Shown here piece by piece: positions 23,926-32,657 of a stretch of 44,090 bases of DNA. A program made the translations under genes and the position numbers. Under the pieces are notes generated by a model. That model made no database searches and had not been told where the DNA came from. It saw only the letters and a program-made list of their open reading frames with translations. Source of the DNA: an uncultured Oscillospiraceae bacterium (GTDB taxonomy: Bacteria > Bacillota > Clostridia > Oscillospirales > Oscillospiraceae). The stretch lies in the NCBI GenBank assembly GCA_910579725.1, contig CAJTUD010000015.1:1-44090 (forward strand), in the 5' to 3' direction. Position 1 is the stretch's first letter; every line of letters starts with the position of its first letter.

Positions 23926-26646
23926 TCAGCGCAGTGTTGCGCCCAGCTCCTTTTCCAGAGCGGCGAGAACATCTCGAATCTCTTCGTCCGCCTCTGCGGC
24001 TGTGATGCTGCGCTCATCAGAACGGAGCGTCAGGCTGAAGGCCACGCTCTTGCCGCCTTCTGTCACTCCTTTGCCCCGATAGATGTCGAACAGCTCCACA
24101 CCCCGCAGCAGCTTGCCGCCGGCCTTGCGGATGCAGGCTTCCAGTGCTCCCACAGTGACCTCATCCCGGCAGACCACCGCGATGTCCCGGTTCACCGCCG
24201 GGAATCGGGGCAGGGGCGCATACTCTGCGCCGGGGCCCTGAGCCTCCAGCAGCGCGTCAAAGCTCAGTTCTCCACAGTACAGCTCACAATCCACATCATA
24301 CTTGGCTGCCACAGCGGGATGGATCTGCCCCATGACGCCCAGCAGCTTTTCTCCCGCATACACGCCGGCGCAGCGGCCGGGATGATAGGAGGGATCCGCA
24401 CCGCAGGCAGTAAAGGTTACGTTGGTTATCCGCAGCTCCCGCAGCAGCGCCTCCACCGCGCCCTTCAGGGTGAAAAAGTCGTAACCCTCGCCATACGCGC
24501 CCATGGTCAGCATTTTCGGCTCGTTGGCCAGGCCGTCGGGGCCGCCAGGGAGGTAGATCCTGCCAATTTCGTACAACCGCACGTTCTTGTTGCGGTAACT
24601 GTAGTTCCGGGAGAGAATTTCCAGCATGGAGGGCAGAGTTGTGGTGCGCATGATGGATGTGTCCTCCCCCAGGGGGTTGAGAATCTTCAGGCTGCTGCGC
24701 AGCGGCTCGTCGGTCGCCCAGCCGATCTTGTCGTAACAGGAGGGGGAAATGAAGGAGTAGGTAATGATCTCACTGTATCCGCAGGCCCGGCATATGCTGC
24801 CCAGACGGCGCTCCGCCTGCTGGACGAGGGTATAACCGCCTTGCGTGGTCTCTCCCCGCTGAAGGGTACAGGGAATGTTGTTGTACCCGTGGAAACGGGC
24901 GACCTCCTCCGCCAGATCCGCGATGCCCTCCACGTCGCCGCGCCAGGAGGGGATGGACACCTGGGCGGGACCGTTGGGGAAGTCGTGCTTCCCAGTGACA
25001 ATTTCCACCCGCTCCAGATACTGATACATGTCTGCCCCTTCGATATCCGTCCCAAGCAGAGCGTTGACACGAGCCGGGTCCATGGTGATGGTCCGGGGCT
25101 GGGGCACGTGGTTGAGCACATCAATCACACCGTCAATCACCTCGCCTGCGCCCAGCAGCTCCACCAGCTCGCAGGCGCGGTTAACGGCAGGCAGGGTGTT
25201 CAGAGGATCGAGACCCTTCTCAAATTTGGCGCTGGCTTCAGTGCGCATTCCCAGAGACAGGGCCGCCTTGCGGATGCAGGTGCCGTCGAAGTTGGCGGAT
25301 TCAAAGACAACGTCTGCGGTGTCGTCCACAATCTCGCTGTTCAGTCCGCCCATGATGCCCGCGAGGCCCACGGCCCGGGTGTCGTCGGCGATGACCAGCA
25401 TGTTCTCCGTCAGCTTCCGGACATTGCCGTCCAGGGTAGTCAGCTCCTCGCCTTTCCTCGCGCGGCGGACCACAATTTTGCCGCCCTTTACATAGCGGTA
25501 GTCAAAGGCGTGCATGGGCTGGCCGTACTCCAGCATGACGTAGTTGGTGATATCCACGATGTTGTTGATGGGGCGCACGCCCATGCTCCGCAGGCGCTCC
25601 CGCATCCACTTGGGCGAGGGGCCGATCTTCACGTTGCGTACCATCCGGGCGGTGTACCGGGGACAGAGATCCGGGTCCGGGGTCTCCACGTCCAGAAGCT
25701 CTGTCAGAGCACCGGCCCCGCCGCCCTTCACCACCGGCTCGTGGAGGGTAAGGGGGGCGTTGAAGGTAGCGGACACCTCCCGGGCCAGCCCGATGACGGA
25801 CAGGCAGTCGGGGCGGTTGGGGGTGATCTCGAACTCCACCACGCGATCGTCGGCGTTGATGACGGGCCGGATGTCGTCGCCGGGCTGGCAGTCCTCATGG
25901 AGCACGAAAATACCGTCCGGGATGCAGTGGGGGAACTCCCGCTGTTCGGCGTGGAGATCCGCCAGAGTGCAGACGCTGCCGGAACTGGTGTTGAAGGCCA
26001 CCAAGTCTCCCACATGGATATTCTGGCAGGAGGTTTCGACAATCACAGCGGTGGGTCCGTCCTGTCCGGCATGGGAAAGCGTGCAGCGCCACCGGTTGAC
26101 TCCCGCGTTTTCAACACGCTCCGCTTTCGCGGCCACCACGGGCCCGAAAATTTTGTGCCCGGGCTGAATGTCCGCCGGGATGGAGGGCTTTTCCGGATCG
26201 ACAGGTTTATAGTCGCTGAGCAGAGCGGCAGCCACAATGACGGCGTAGGGGAAATCCCGCTCGTCCAGACCCAGCTCGCTCAGGGAACAGAGCATGCCGT
26301 TGGAAAGCACGCCCCGCAGCTTGCCTTTTTCGATCTTCTTCCCGCCGGGGAGCATGGACTTGTGGAGAGCCACGGGCACCATGTCGCCCTCGTGGATGTT
26401 CCAGGCCCCGGTGACAATCTGGACGGGCTCGTTTTTGCCCACATCCAGCTGGCAGACCCACATGTGGTCGCTGTCCGGGTGGCGTTCCATTTTCTCAATG
26501 CGGCCCGCCACCACGTTGGAAATTTCCGCGCCAAGATTCTCGGTGGCCTCCACCTTGGAGCCGGAGAGGGTCATGGCCTCGGCGAAATCTTTATCGTTGG
26601 CGTCAACAGAGACAAACTCGCTGAGCCATTTTCTGCTTAATTTCAT
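23926..26646 (-). CDS. pheT: Phenylalanine-tRNA ligase beta subunit with extra OB-like repeat
   Basis: 906 residues; typical bacterial PheT is about 790-810. The N-terminal MKLSRKWLSEFV and the EMAP-type tRNA-binding domain (about 41-123, with GRIEKMERHPDSDHMWVCQ and SNGMLCSLSELGL) are standard. A second, weaker copy follows at about 166-248: VVAAKAERVEN, WRCTLSHAGQDGP and CQNIHVGDLVAF line up with VVAGRIEKMER, the WVCQLDVGKNEP segment and WNIHEGDMVPVA of the first. Normal PheT resumes at DGIFVL and FEITPNRPDCLSVIGLARE, then the B3/B4, B5 and anticodon-binding (FDX-ACB) domains through VAFSLTLRSDERSIT. It pairs with PheS. AGGAG lies 13 bases before the ATG. An intergenic segment of 173 bases with a 9-bp hairpin separates it from the DUF5714 gene. 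Confidence 0.95.
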   Translation of the reverse strand: MKLSRKWLSEFVSVDANDKDFAEAMTLSGSKVEATENLGAEISNVVAGRIEKMERHPDSDHMWVCQLDVGKNEPVQIVTGAWNIHEGDMVPVALHKSMLPGGKKIEKGKLRGVLSNGMLCSLSELGLDERDFPYAVIVAAALLSDYKPVDPEKPSIPADIQPGHKIFGPVVAAKAERVENAGVNRWRCTLSHAGQDGPTAVIVETSCQNIHVGDLVAFNTSSGSVCTLADLHAEQREFPHCIPDGIFVLHEDCQPGDDIRPVINADDRVVEFEITPNRPDCLSVIGLAREVSATFNAPLTLHEPVVKGGGAGALTELLDVETPDPDLCPRYTARMVRNVKIGPSPKWMRERLRSMGVRPINNIVDITNYVMLEYGQPMHAFDYRYVKGGKIVVRRARKGEELTTLDGNVRKLTENMLVIADDTRAVGLAGIMGGLNSEIVDDTADVVFESANFDGTCIRKAALSLGMRTEASAKFEKGLDPLNTLPAVNRACELVELLGAGEVIDGVIDVLNHVPQPRTITMDPARVNALLGTDIEGADMYQYLERVEIVTGKHDFPNGPAQVSIPSWRGDVEGIADLAEEVARFHGYNNIPCTLQRGETTQGGYTLVQQAERRLGSICRACGYSEIITYSFISPSCYDKIGWATDEPLRSSLKILNPLGEDTSIMRTTTLPSMLEILSRNYSYRNKNVRLYEIGRIYLPGGPDGLANEPKMLTMGAYGEGYDFFTLKGAVEALLRELRITNVTFTACGADPSYHPGRCAGVYAGEKLLGVMGQIHPAVAAKYDVDCELYCGELSFDALLEAQGPGAEYAPLPRFPAVNRDIAVVCRDEVTVGALEACIRKAGGKLLRGVELFDIYRGKGVTEGGKSVAFSLTLRSDERSITAAEADEEIRDVLAALEKELGATLR

Positions 26647-26739
26647 ATGGTTTTATACTCCTGCTCAATCAAAATTTCTTCATGAATGCGCTGTTGAAAG
26701 AAGCATTGGTTTTGAAATCTGCTGCAGCCGCTGCACGCA

Positions 26740-26766
26740 GTATGACCGGCTTTCATGCGGTCATAC
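26740..26766. promoter_or_regulatory. Hairpin in the DUF5714-pheT gap
   Basis: GTATGACCG (26740-26748) and CGGTCATAC (26758-26766) form a perfect 9-bp stem with a 9-nt loop. There is no T-run in either direction. It may be an RNA-processing or stability element ahead of pheT. Confidence 0.4.
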
Positions 26767-26819
26767 CGCGCCGCTTTTGTATGCAATCCGTCAGTGCGCC
26801 TCCTGGTAAAAACAGGTTC

Positions 26820-27524
26820 TCACTCCGGCTTCACATAGTAAGGACATTTATTCCGAATACATTGCTGGTTGTCCATAAAATAGCGGCACTCGATTTTTTC
26901 CGGCAGTTCCATATCTATGCCCAGATTTTCTTTGACAAAAGCAGCTGCGGTGCAGATGGCCGTAAAGGAGTTTCTTTTGCAGCACCGCGGGCCGCCTGAC
27001 ATTCCAATTTCCTGGAGAGCGCCGGCTGTGATCTGATTTGCCAATCCCCAGGTTTTTCCGGAAAGCGGCGTCGTCCCGGTTACGATGCTCCAAAACATAC
27101 CCGCGCTGACTGCCGCTCCGCAGCAGCCCCAGAATCCGCAGGCACCGCCCGGATATTTTCCGCCCCGCGCCTCCATTTCCCGCAGCGCCGCCTCCAGCTC
27201 CACCTTGCCGCCTGCATTGTGATACGCGGTGATGAGCGCTGCGCCTACCATGATGTGGTGTTCATTGCCATGCATATATATGAACGGATCATCCATCATC
27301 CCCTGCACCATTGTGATGGGATTTTTGGAATCGCTTTTGCGGCAGTATGCCAGAATCGTCTCTATACCCTGCTTCGCATGGCAGCGGTCGCATATATAGT
27401 GCCCGTCGACACAGCCGGCGGCACTGGGGAAGCGCTTTCCGCAAATGGCGCAGGTCATCTCCCGTTCTGTGTCATAATATTCCAGCGGCTTCCCGCATAT
27501 CAGGCATCCGCTCCTGTTCCCCAC
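26820..27524 (-). CDS. DUF5714-type cysteine-rich protein
   Basis: 234 residues. The N-terminus has three zinc-finger-like pairs: CLICGK (8-13), CAICGK and CDRCHAKQG. The middle part contains HHIMVGAALITAYHNAGG and GGACGFWGCCGAA; the C-terminal part has GPRCCKRNSF and a final cluster CRYFMDNQQCIRNKCPYY. This fits the DUF5714 family, whose function is not established; an Fe-S or zinc role is suggested only by the cysteines. It starts with GTG behind GGGAGGTG, 11 bases after pheS, so it is co-transcribed inside the pheS-pheT operon. That placement is unusual because pheS and pheT are normally adjacent. Confidence 0.78.
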   Translation of the reverse strand: MGNRSGCLICGKPLEYYDTEREMTCAICGKRFPSAAGCVDGHYICDRCHAKQGIETILAYCRKSDSKNPITMVQGMMDDPFIYMHGNEHHIMVGAALITAYHNAGGKVELEAALREMEARGGKYPGGACGFWGCCGAAVSAGMFWSIVTGTTPLSGKTWGLANQITAGALQEIGMSGGPRCCKRNSFTAICTAAAFVKENLGIDMELPEKIECRYFMDNQQCIRNKCPYYVKPE

Positions 27525-27535
27525 ATTGCACCTCC

Positions 27536-28561
27536 CTAAAATTGCTCCAGAAAGCGTACGTCATTTTCAAAGATCAGGCGCAGATCGTCAATCTTGAACC
27601 GCCGCAGAGCCATGCGCTCCAGTCCCATGCCGAAGGCCCAGCCGGAATACACCTCCGGGTCGATGCCGCTCATCTCCAGCACCCGGGGATGTACCATCCC
27701 TGCGCCCAGCAGCTCAATCCATCCCTCGCCCTTGCAGGTGGGACAGCCCTTGCCGTCACATTTGTGGCACTGTACATCCATCTCGCAGCTGGGTTCGGTA
27801 AAGGGGAAGTGGTGGGGCCGGAACCGGGTGACGGTACCCTTGCCGAAGAGCTTCTCTGCCACGGCGTTCAGCGTGCCCTTCAGATCCGCCATAGTCACAC
27901 CCTTGTCGATGACCATGCCCTCCACCTGATGGAACATGGGGGAGTGAGTGGCGTCCACCTCGTCCTTGCGGTAGACCCGGCCGGGGGCCACGATGCGGAT
28001 GGGCAAAGGCATGGTGTCCATGGCCCGGACCTGCATGGGAGAGGTCTGGCTGCGGAGCATCACTCTGCTGTCCTCGTCAAAATAAAAAGTGTCGGACCAG
28101 TCCCGGGAGGGGTGGCCTTCTCCGGCGTTGAGCCGGTCAAAGTTCAGCTCCGCCAGCTCCACCTCGGGGCCGTCCATAACGGTGAAGCCCATGCCGATAA
28201 AGATATCCTTCAGCTCGTCCAGGGCAATGTTCATCGGGTGCTGGCGGCCGATGGACACGGCTTTGCCGGGAATGGTCACATCCACGGCCTCCGCCTTCAG
28301 CCGCAGCTCCAGCGCGGCGGCCTCCAGCTTTCGGGAGCTCTCCTCCAGGGCCTTCTCCAGGACGGCGCGGACGTCGTTGGCCAGCTGGCCCATAGCGGGG
28401 CGTTCCTCCGGGGAGAGCTTGCCCATCATCTTCAGCACGCCGGTGAGCTCACCCTTTTTGCCCAGGTATTTCACCCGGAGCTCATCCAGCCCCGCGGCGT
28501 CCTTTGCGCCCTCAAAGGCGGCAAGCGCCTCGGCGCGGATTTTTGCTAGTTGATCTTTCAT
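27536..28561 (-). CDS. pheS: Phenylalanine-tRNA ligase alpha subunit
   Basis: 341 residues, normal length. The N-terminal coiled coil (1-85, LGKKGELTGVLKMMGKLSPE) binds the tRNA arm. The catalytic class II core has motif 2 around RIVAPGRVYRKDEVDATHSPMF written as PGRVYRKDEVD then THSPMFHQVEG, and motif 3 GMGLERMALRRF. A CxxC pair with a second CxxC (CHKCDGKGCPTC) forms a small zinc-ribbon-like loop before GWIELLGAGMVHP. It charges tRNA-Phe together with PheT. The ATG follows AAGGAG and lies one base after the preceding CPBP stop codon, so it depends on the same T-box-controlled transcript. Confidence 0.96.
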   Translation of the reverse strand: MKDQLAKIRAEALAAFEGAKDAAGLDELRVKYLGKKGELTGVLKMMGKLSPEERPAMGQLANDVRAVLEKALEESSRKLEAAALELRLKAEAVDVTIPGKAVSIGRQHPMNIALDELKDIFIGMGFTVMDGPEVELAELNFDRLNAGEGHPSRDWSDTFYFDEDSRVMLRSQTSPMQVRAMDTMPLPIRIVAPGRVYRKDEVDATHSPMFHQVEGMVIDKGVTMADLKGTLNAVAEKLFGKGTVTRFRPHHFPFTEPSCEMDVQCHKCDGKGCPTCKGEGWIELLGAGMVHPRVLEMSGIDPEVYSGWAFGMGLERMALRRFKIDDLRLIFENDVRFLEQF

Positions 28562-28562
28562 G

Positions 28563-29303
28563 TTAAAACTCCTTGATCCCTTTCTTGTATTTCATAAAGA
28601 TATAGCAGATCATCATACCCGCCAATATGATCATATCGTTATATTGCGCGGGCGCTAAAAAGCATATGTTGCATATCGTATGCAGCAGGGAAACAGACAG
28701 CAGATTTTCAAATCTGAAATAGGCCGTCCCCAGAATAAGCGAAATCAAAACTGTCCAGATAAGCAGAGGGACCACGTCTTCCAAACCCAATGAATTTCTG
28801 ATGGTCCACATAGGGATATGCCAAATGGCCCAGATCACGCCGGTGATTCCAACGGACAGCACCTTTTTCCTCCCGGCGGCTATGCGCTTGAGAAGGAAGC
28901 CCCGCCAGGCCAATTCTTCTGCCAGCGCGGTTGCAAACAGGTAGACCGCGGCGGCGGCAAGCGTCCGCGCAGATGGATACGCGCTGCGGAACAGGCCGGC
29001 CTCCTGCCAACAGGAGTAGCCGCAGGTAGCCAAAACGCCGGTAACAGCAAGGATGGCGCACAGGAAAAGTTCCTTTGCAGAAATTCTCTTAAGGCTGCCC
29101 AGCCAGCAGGTTTTTACCCCGCGTTCACTCAGCAGAAATATCCCGGAAATCAACATGGGAATGAGGACAAAGAGGTACCTTAAATTCAGCAGGACGCCGG
29201 GGACCGCAGCGCCGGACTGCCGCAGCAGCATCGGGACATAGCAAAGAAAGGAGAGGGCATAAACCGCCAGGATCCACAAAAAATTTTTGGTACTGTTGGC
29301 CAT
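28563..29303 (-). CDS. CPBP-family intramembrane metalloprotease
   Basis: 246 residues with about seven hydrophobic helices. CPBP (Abi/Rce1-like) motifs are visible: EELAWRGFL (the EExxxR motif), then a second block WAIWHIPMW with a histidine, and a late SLLHTICN. Family members cut membrane-anchored peptides or act in bacteriocin self-immunity; the substrate here is unknown. Start ATG 29303 is chosen because AGGAGGTGG lies 6 bases upstream; the frame stays open to 29525 but that part overlaps the T-box leader. It is the first gene after the Phe T-box and nearly touches pheS, so it should be induced by phenylalanine starvation. Confidence 0.85.
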   Translation of the reverse strand: MANSTKNFLWILAVYALSFLCYVPMLLRQSGAAVPGVLLNLRYLFVLIPMLISGIFLLSERGVKTCWLGSLKRISAKELFLCAILAVTGVLATCGYSCWQEAGLFRSAYPSARTLAAAAVYLFATALAEELAWRGFLLKRIAAGRKKVLSVGITGVIWAIWHIPMWTIRNSLGLEDVVPLLIWTVLISLILGTAYFRFENLLSVSLLHTICNICFLAPAQYNDMIILAGMMICYIFMKYKKGIKEF

Positions 29304-29369
29304 GCCGCACCACCTCCTGTATCTGCGGGTTCTGGCGGACAGGCGCAAGCGCCTCCTCCGGGGCAAAGC

Positions 29370-29405
29370 AAAAGCCTCTCGTCCCCCATAACAGGGACGA
29401 AAGGC
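29370..29405 (-). terminator. T-box regulated terminator
   Basis: On the minus strand GCCTTTCGTCCC and GGGGGACGAGAGGC pair around TGTTAT, followed by TTTT (29373-29370). It overlaps the T-box antiterminator side and lies 67 bases before the CPBP start codon. Confidence 0.88.
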
Positions 29406-29607
29406 TCCACCTTCCGCGGTACCACCCGCATTCGCGCCCGGCAGACGGACGCGCACTCCTCTCCGGTAACGGCGGAGAACCCCGTCCCGCTCTCGCAGGC
29501 CGCTCCCGGGCGAACCAAGCGACACGCGTCAGGGCGGCTTTCAGCCGGTGACCGCCCCTCTCTCAGACTGCGCAAACTCACTATTTTCCCGTTCCTCGCA
29601 TGTAACT
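29370..29607 (-). promoter_or_regulatory. Phe-specific T-box riboswitch leader
   Basis: The T-box core GGGTGGTACCGCGG is present on the minus strand (29427-29414). Its UGGU would pair with an ACCA tRNA end, matching tRNA-Phe discriminator A. Upstream are an AGAGAG motif, the stem GGGCGG/CCGCCC and a specifier candidate UUC (29514-29512) in GGTTCGCC, reading phenylalanine. The controlled terminator lies at 29405-29370. Uncharged tRNA-Phe would favour read-through into the CPBP gene, pheS, DUF5714 and pheT. Confidence 0.9.
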
Positions 29608-29613
29608 CTTTCA

Positions 29614-29642
29614 TTTATAGCATAAAGATTTCCTTTTGGCAA
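29614..29642 (-). promoter_or_regulatory. Promoter of the T-box pheS-pheT operon
   Basis: On the minus strand TTGCCA (29642-29637), 17-bp spacer, TATAAA (29619-29614), directly upstream of the T-box leader. Confidence 0.72.
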
Positions 29643-29802
29643 GGCCTGTGGACAAAAATATTTGGAATTTACAAATGAACAAAAATTTTCCAAAGACTTG
29701 TTACAAAATTGTAAATCTTTTTCCCCTGGTTTGTGGTACACTAGAGGATGTGATTTTATGCAGATACTTCCCCTATATTTTGGGGGGAAAGAGGAGGTTG
29801 CC

Positions 29803-31518
29803 ATGGCCGGAAAAAGGGTCGCCCCCGAGGAGCTGATCAAGGCCAGAAAGAAAAGCGCCGGGGCGGTTTGGATTGCTCTGGGACTGGCCGCCGCACTGGT
29901 GGCCGGCGGCGCTGCGGGCTTCTGCGCATATTCGGGCGGCTATGATAAGGTGTTCCCCGGGGTTACGCTGGGGGAGACAGATCTGTCGGGGCTCTCTCAG
30001 GAGGAGCTGCGCCAAACGGTGTCGGCGGACGCCCTGCTGTCCGGACAGGTGACAGTCAGCGCCGGGGACGAGGAACTAGGTCAGTATACCCAGCGGGAGC
30101 TGGGCGCATACATTGATGAAGAAGCCATCGCCGGGGCCGCCTGGAGCGTGGGCCGGGAGGAGGGCGCGGCGGGCTGGCTGAAAAACGGCTGGACCATGTT
30201 CTGCGGTATGGTGGGGGTGGACGTTCCTATGGACCTGCCGGTTTACTACGACGACAGGACGCTGCGGACCGTGGCGGGAGAGCTGGCCGCCTCCTTCGAC
30301 CGGACGCAGACCGACGGTAGCTATGAGCTGACCAGCGACGGCATCTATGCCACCAAGCCTGCCGACGGCCGCACTCTGGATCAGCCGGAGCTGATCCGGG
30401 CCCTGACGGAGCTTAACGGCGAGGCCGGATCGGTGGAGGCCCCCTTTGACACCGTTCCCGGCCAGGAGCTGGATTTGGAGTCCCTTGCTCTGGAGCTGAA
30501 CGCGGAGCCCAGTCCGGCCCGGTACGATATTCCCACCGGCAAGGTGGTGGACGGCAGGATCGGCGTGAACCTGGATCCTCAGGCGGCGGCTTTCGCACTG
30601 GAGGCGGCGGCCCCCGGCGAGACCATCCGTCTCCCTGCCGATGTGACGTATCCCTCCATGACCGCGGCGGAGCTGGAGGCTGTGCTGTTCCGGGACGTGC
30701 TGGGCACCGTTACCACCAAGGTGGGCGGTACCAGCGTCCGCCGGGGCAACGTGCGTCTGGCGGGGGAGGCGGTGAATGGCACAGTCCTCAACGACGGGGA
30801 CATCTTCGACTATAACGCGGTAGTGGGCAAACGCACCACCGCCCGGGGCTTCGGCGCCGCGCCGGCCTATGTCAACGGTGAAACCGTGGAGACCATCGGA
30901 GGCGGCATCTGCCAGGTGTCCAGTACCATTTACTACGCCACGCTGCTGGCCAACCTGGAAATCGTGGAGCGCTACGCCCACCGCTATGCTCCCAGCTATA
31001 TCACCTGGGGCATGGACGCTACCGTCAGCTGGGGGGGACCGGAGTTCCGCTTCCGGAACGACACCGGGTATCCCATCCGGCTGGATGTGAAGTACGAAAA
31101 CAACCGAATCACCGTGGATGTGGTGGGGACCAAAACAGACGACACCTATGTCAAAATGACGCACAAGGTGCTCAGCGACACACCCTATGAGACGGAATAT
31201 GTCGAGACAGACGAGCTGGATTGGGGCACCCAGCAGCAGAAGCAGAGCCCTTACACCGGCCATCAGGTGGTCTCCTACCGCAACGTCTACAAGGGCGACG
31301 GAACGCTGGTTTCCAGCACCCAGGAGGCTAAGAGCAACTACAAGAGCCGGAACGAGATCATTATGGTAGGTACCCGTGGCAAGCCGGCAATGGGCACCAC
31401 GATTCCCGAGTTTGGCGGCGAGGGCGGCTATACGCCGGAGCTTCCTCCGGAGGATATCTACGACGAACCTACGCTGCCCCCGGACGACGGATCTCCGGGA
31501 ATGTCCATCTTCGGGTAG
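29803..31518 (+). CDS. VanW-family cell-wall-associated protein
   Basis: 571 residues. A short basic N-terminus, then one signal-anchor helix (about 20-42). The extracellular part contains weak putative peptidoglycan-binding modules (about 50-300), then the VanW domain with DIFDYNAVVGKRTTARGFG, GGGICQVSSTIYYATLLANL and YITWGMDATV. A G5-like segment and a Pro/Glu-rich tail (PELPPEDIYDEPTLPPDD) follow. VanW proteins occur in some vancomycin resistance clusters but are common in Clostridia as envelope proteins of unknown activity. No van genes are present here, so resistance is not implied. The ATG at 29803 follows AGAGGAGGTTGCC; an in-frame upstream start lacks a site. Confidence 0.9.
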   Translation: MAGKRVAPEELIKARKKSAGAVWIALGLAAALVAGGAAGFCAYSGGYDKVFPGVTLGETDLSGLSQEELRQTVSADALLSGQVTVSAGDEELGQYTQRELGAYIDEEAIAGAAWSVGREEGAAGWLKNGWTMFCGMVGVDVPMDLPVYYDDRTLRTVAGELAASFDRTQTDGSYELTSDGIYATKPADGRTLDQPELIRALTELNGEAGSVEAPFDTVPGQELDLESLALELNAEPSPARYDIPTGKVVDGRIGVNLDPQAAAFALEAAAPGETIRLPADVTYPSMTAAELEAVLFRDVLGTVTTKVGGTSVRRGNVRLAGEAVNGTVLNDGDIFDYNAVVGKRTTARGFGAAPAYVNGETVETIGGGICQVSSTIYYATLLANLEIVERYAHRYAPSYITWGMDATVSWGGPEFRFRNDTGYPIRLDVKYENNRITVDVVGTKTDDTYVKMTHKVLSDTPYETEYVETDELDWGTQQQKQSPYTGHQVVSYRNVYKGDGTLVSSTQEAKSNYKSRNEIIMVGTRGKPAMGTTIPEFGGEGGYTPELPPEDIYDEPTLPPDDGSPGMSIFG

Positions 31519-31589
31519 GGAGCGCTTCCGCCGTCCGGCAGATGAAAGAAATAGACCGGCGGTCCGCCGGACCGTCAGAAGGAGCTGTC

Positions 31590-32657
31590 ATGGAAGAGAT
31601 CACCACTCTGTGCCAGCGGCTGCAAGCCGCTGTGGAAACCGTCTGTCCCGCAGACGCGGAACGGATTGCTCAGGCCAAAGCGCACTGGGACGCAGTGGCC
31701 AAGCCCCTCCACGGGCTGGGGCTTCTGGAGGATGTGCTTGCCCGCATGGCCGGGGTGGCCCCTCTGAAACGGGAGTACCGAAAGTGCATTGCCGCTTTCT
31801 GCGCCGACAACGGCGTGGTGGCCCAGGGCGTCACCCAGACCGACAGCGGCGTGACCGCCATTGTGGGGGGAAACATGCTGACCGGCAGGGCCAGCGTCTG
31901 CTGCATGTCCCATGTCACCGGGGCGGAGGTTTTGCCGGTGGATGCGGGGATGCTGACGGAAGTGCCGGGGATGCGGCGGATCAAGGTAGCTCGCGGAACG
32001 CGGGATTTCTCCCTGGAACCGGCAATGACCCGGCAGGAGTGCCTGTCGGTGCTGCTGGCAGGCATGGATCTGGCGGGAGAGCTGGCAGAAAGCGGGTACA
32101 CCCTGCTGGCCGCCGGGGAAATGGGAATTGGCAACACCACCACCACCAGCGCTGTGGCTGCGGCTTTGCTGGAGCGGCCCGCCGGGGAAATGACCGGCAA
32201 GGGGGCGGGGCTGTCTGATCAGGGGCTGGCCAGGAAAATTGCTGTCATTGAAGGTGCGCTGGCGCTGCACCATCCGGACCCGGCGGACCCGGTGGACGTG
32301 ATCGCCAAAGTGGGTGGCTTTGACATTGCCGCCATGACCGGGTTCTACATAGGCTGTGCACGCCATCGGGTTCCGGCCGTTATGGACGGGTTTATCTCCA
32401 CCGTGGCTGCGCTGGCTGCGGTACGGCTGTGCCCTGCGGTTCGGGACAGTCTGACCGCGTCCCATCTCTCTGCCGAGCCGGGAGCGGAGTATGTGATGGA
32501 GGAGCTGGGACTGACGCCCCTGCTGCGGCTGGGTATGGCCCTGGGCGAGGGGACGGGGGCGGCATCTGTCATGCCGCTGATTGATATGGCCCTGAGGGTT
32601 TACTTTGACATGCCGTCCTTTGACGGCATCGGCATCGACGCTTACCAGCCGCTGTGA
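31590..32657 (+). CDS. cobT: Nicotinate-nucleotide-dimethylbenzimidazole phosphoribosyltransferase
   Basis: 355 residues, normal for CobT. It makes alpha-ribazole phosphate from nicotinate mononucleotide and a lower-ligand base for cobamide assembly. Visible: the PLHGLGLLEDVLARMAG N-terminus, FCADNGVVAQGVTQ, the MLTGRASVCCMSH region, GEMGIGNTTTTSAV with the ribose-phosphate-binding glycine/threonine loop, and GFDIAAMTGFYIG. The catalytic glutamate is expected in the C-terminal GEGTGAAS block. ATG 31590 has AGAAGGAG in front. cobU follows with a GTGA overlap. No cobalamin riboswitch is visible upstream, and cobS is absent from the window. Confidence 0.95.
   Translation: MEEITTLCQRLQAAVETVCPADAERIAQAKAHWDAVAKPLHGLGLLEDVLARMAGVAPLKREYRKCIAAFCADNGVVAQGVTQTDSGVTAIVGGNMLTGRASVCCMSHVTGAEVLPVDAGMLTEVPGMRRIKVARGTRDFSLEPAMTRQECLSVLLAGMDLAGELAESGYTLLAAGEMGIGNTTTTSAVAAALLERPAGEMTGKGAGLSDQGLARKIAVIEGALALHHPDPADPVDVIAKVGGFDIAAMTGFYIGCARHRVPAVMDGFISTVAALAAVRLCPAVRDSLTASHLSAEPGAEYVMEELGLTPLLRLGMALGEGTGAASVMPLIDMALRVYFDMPSFDGIGIDAYQPL

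Noticed and set aside
23857..26640. 927-codon open frame on the plus strand
   Set aside because: It is entirely antisense to pheT, which has family motifs along its full length; long antisense frames are common in GC-rich coding DNA. It has no ribosome site and no recognisable domain.
27347..28549. 400-codon open frame on the plus strand
   Set aside because: Antisense shadow of pheS; no motif and no ribosome binding site.
29803..31518. Vancomycin-resistance function for the VanW protein
   Set aside because: No vanA/H/X/Y/S/R-like genes are nearby, and VanW-domain proteins are widespread in Clostridia without resistance.
31519..31589. Cobalamin riboswitch in front of cobT
   Set aside because: The gap between the vanW-like gene and cobT is only 71 bases and contains no B12-box-like sequence; a riboswitch would not fit.
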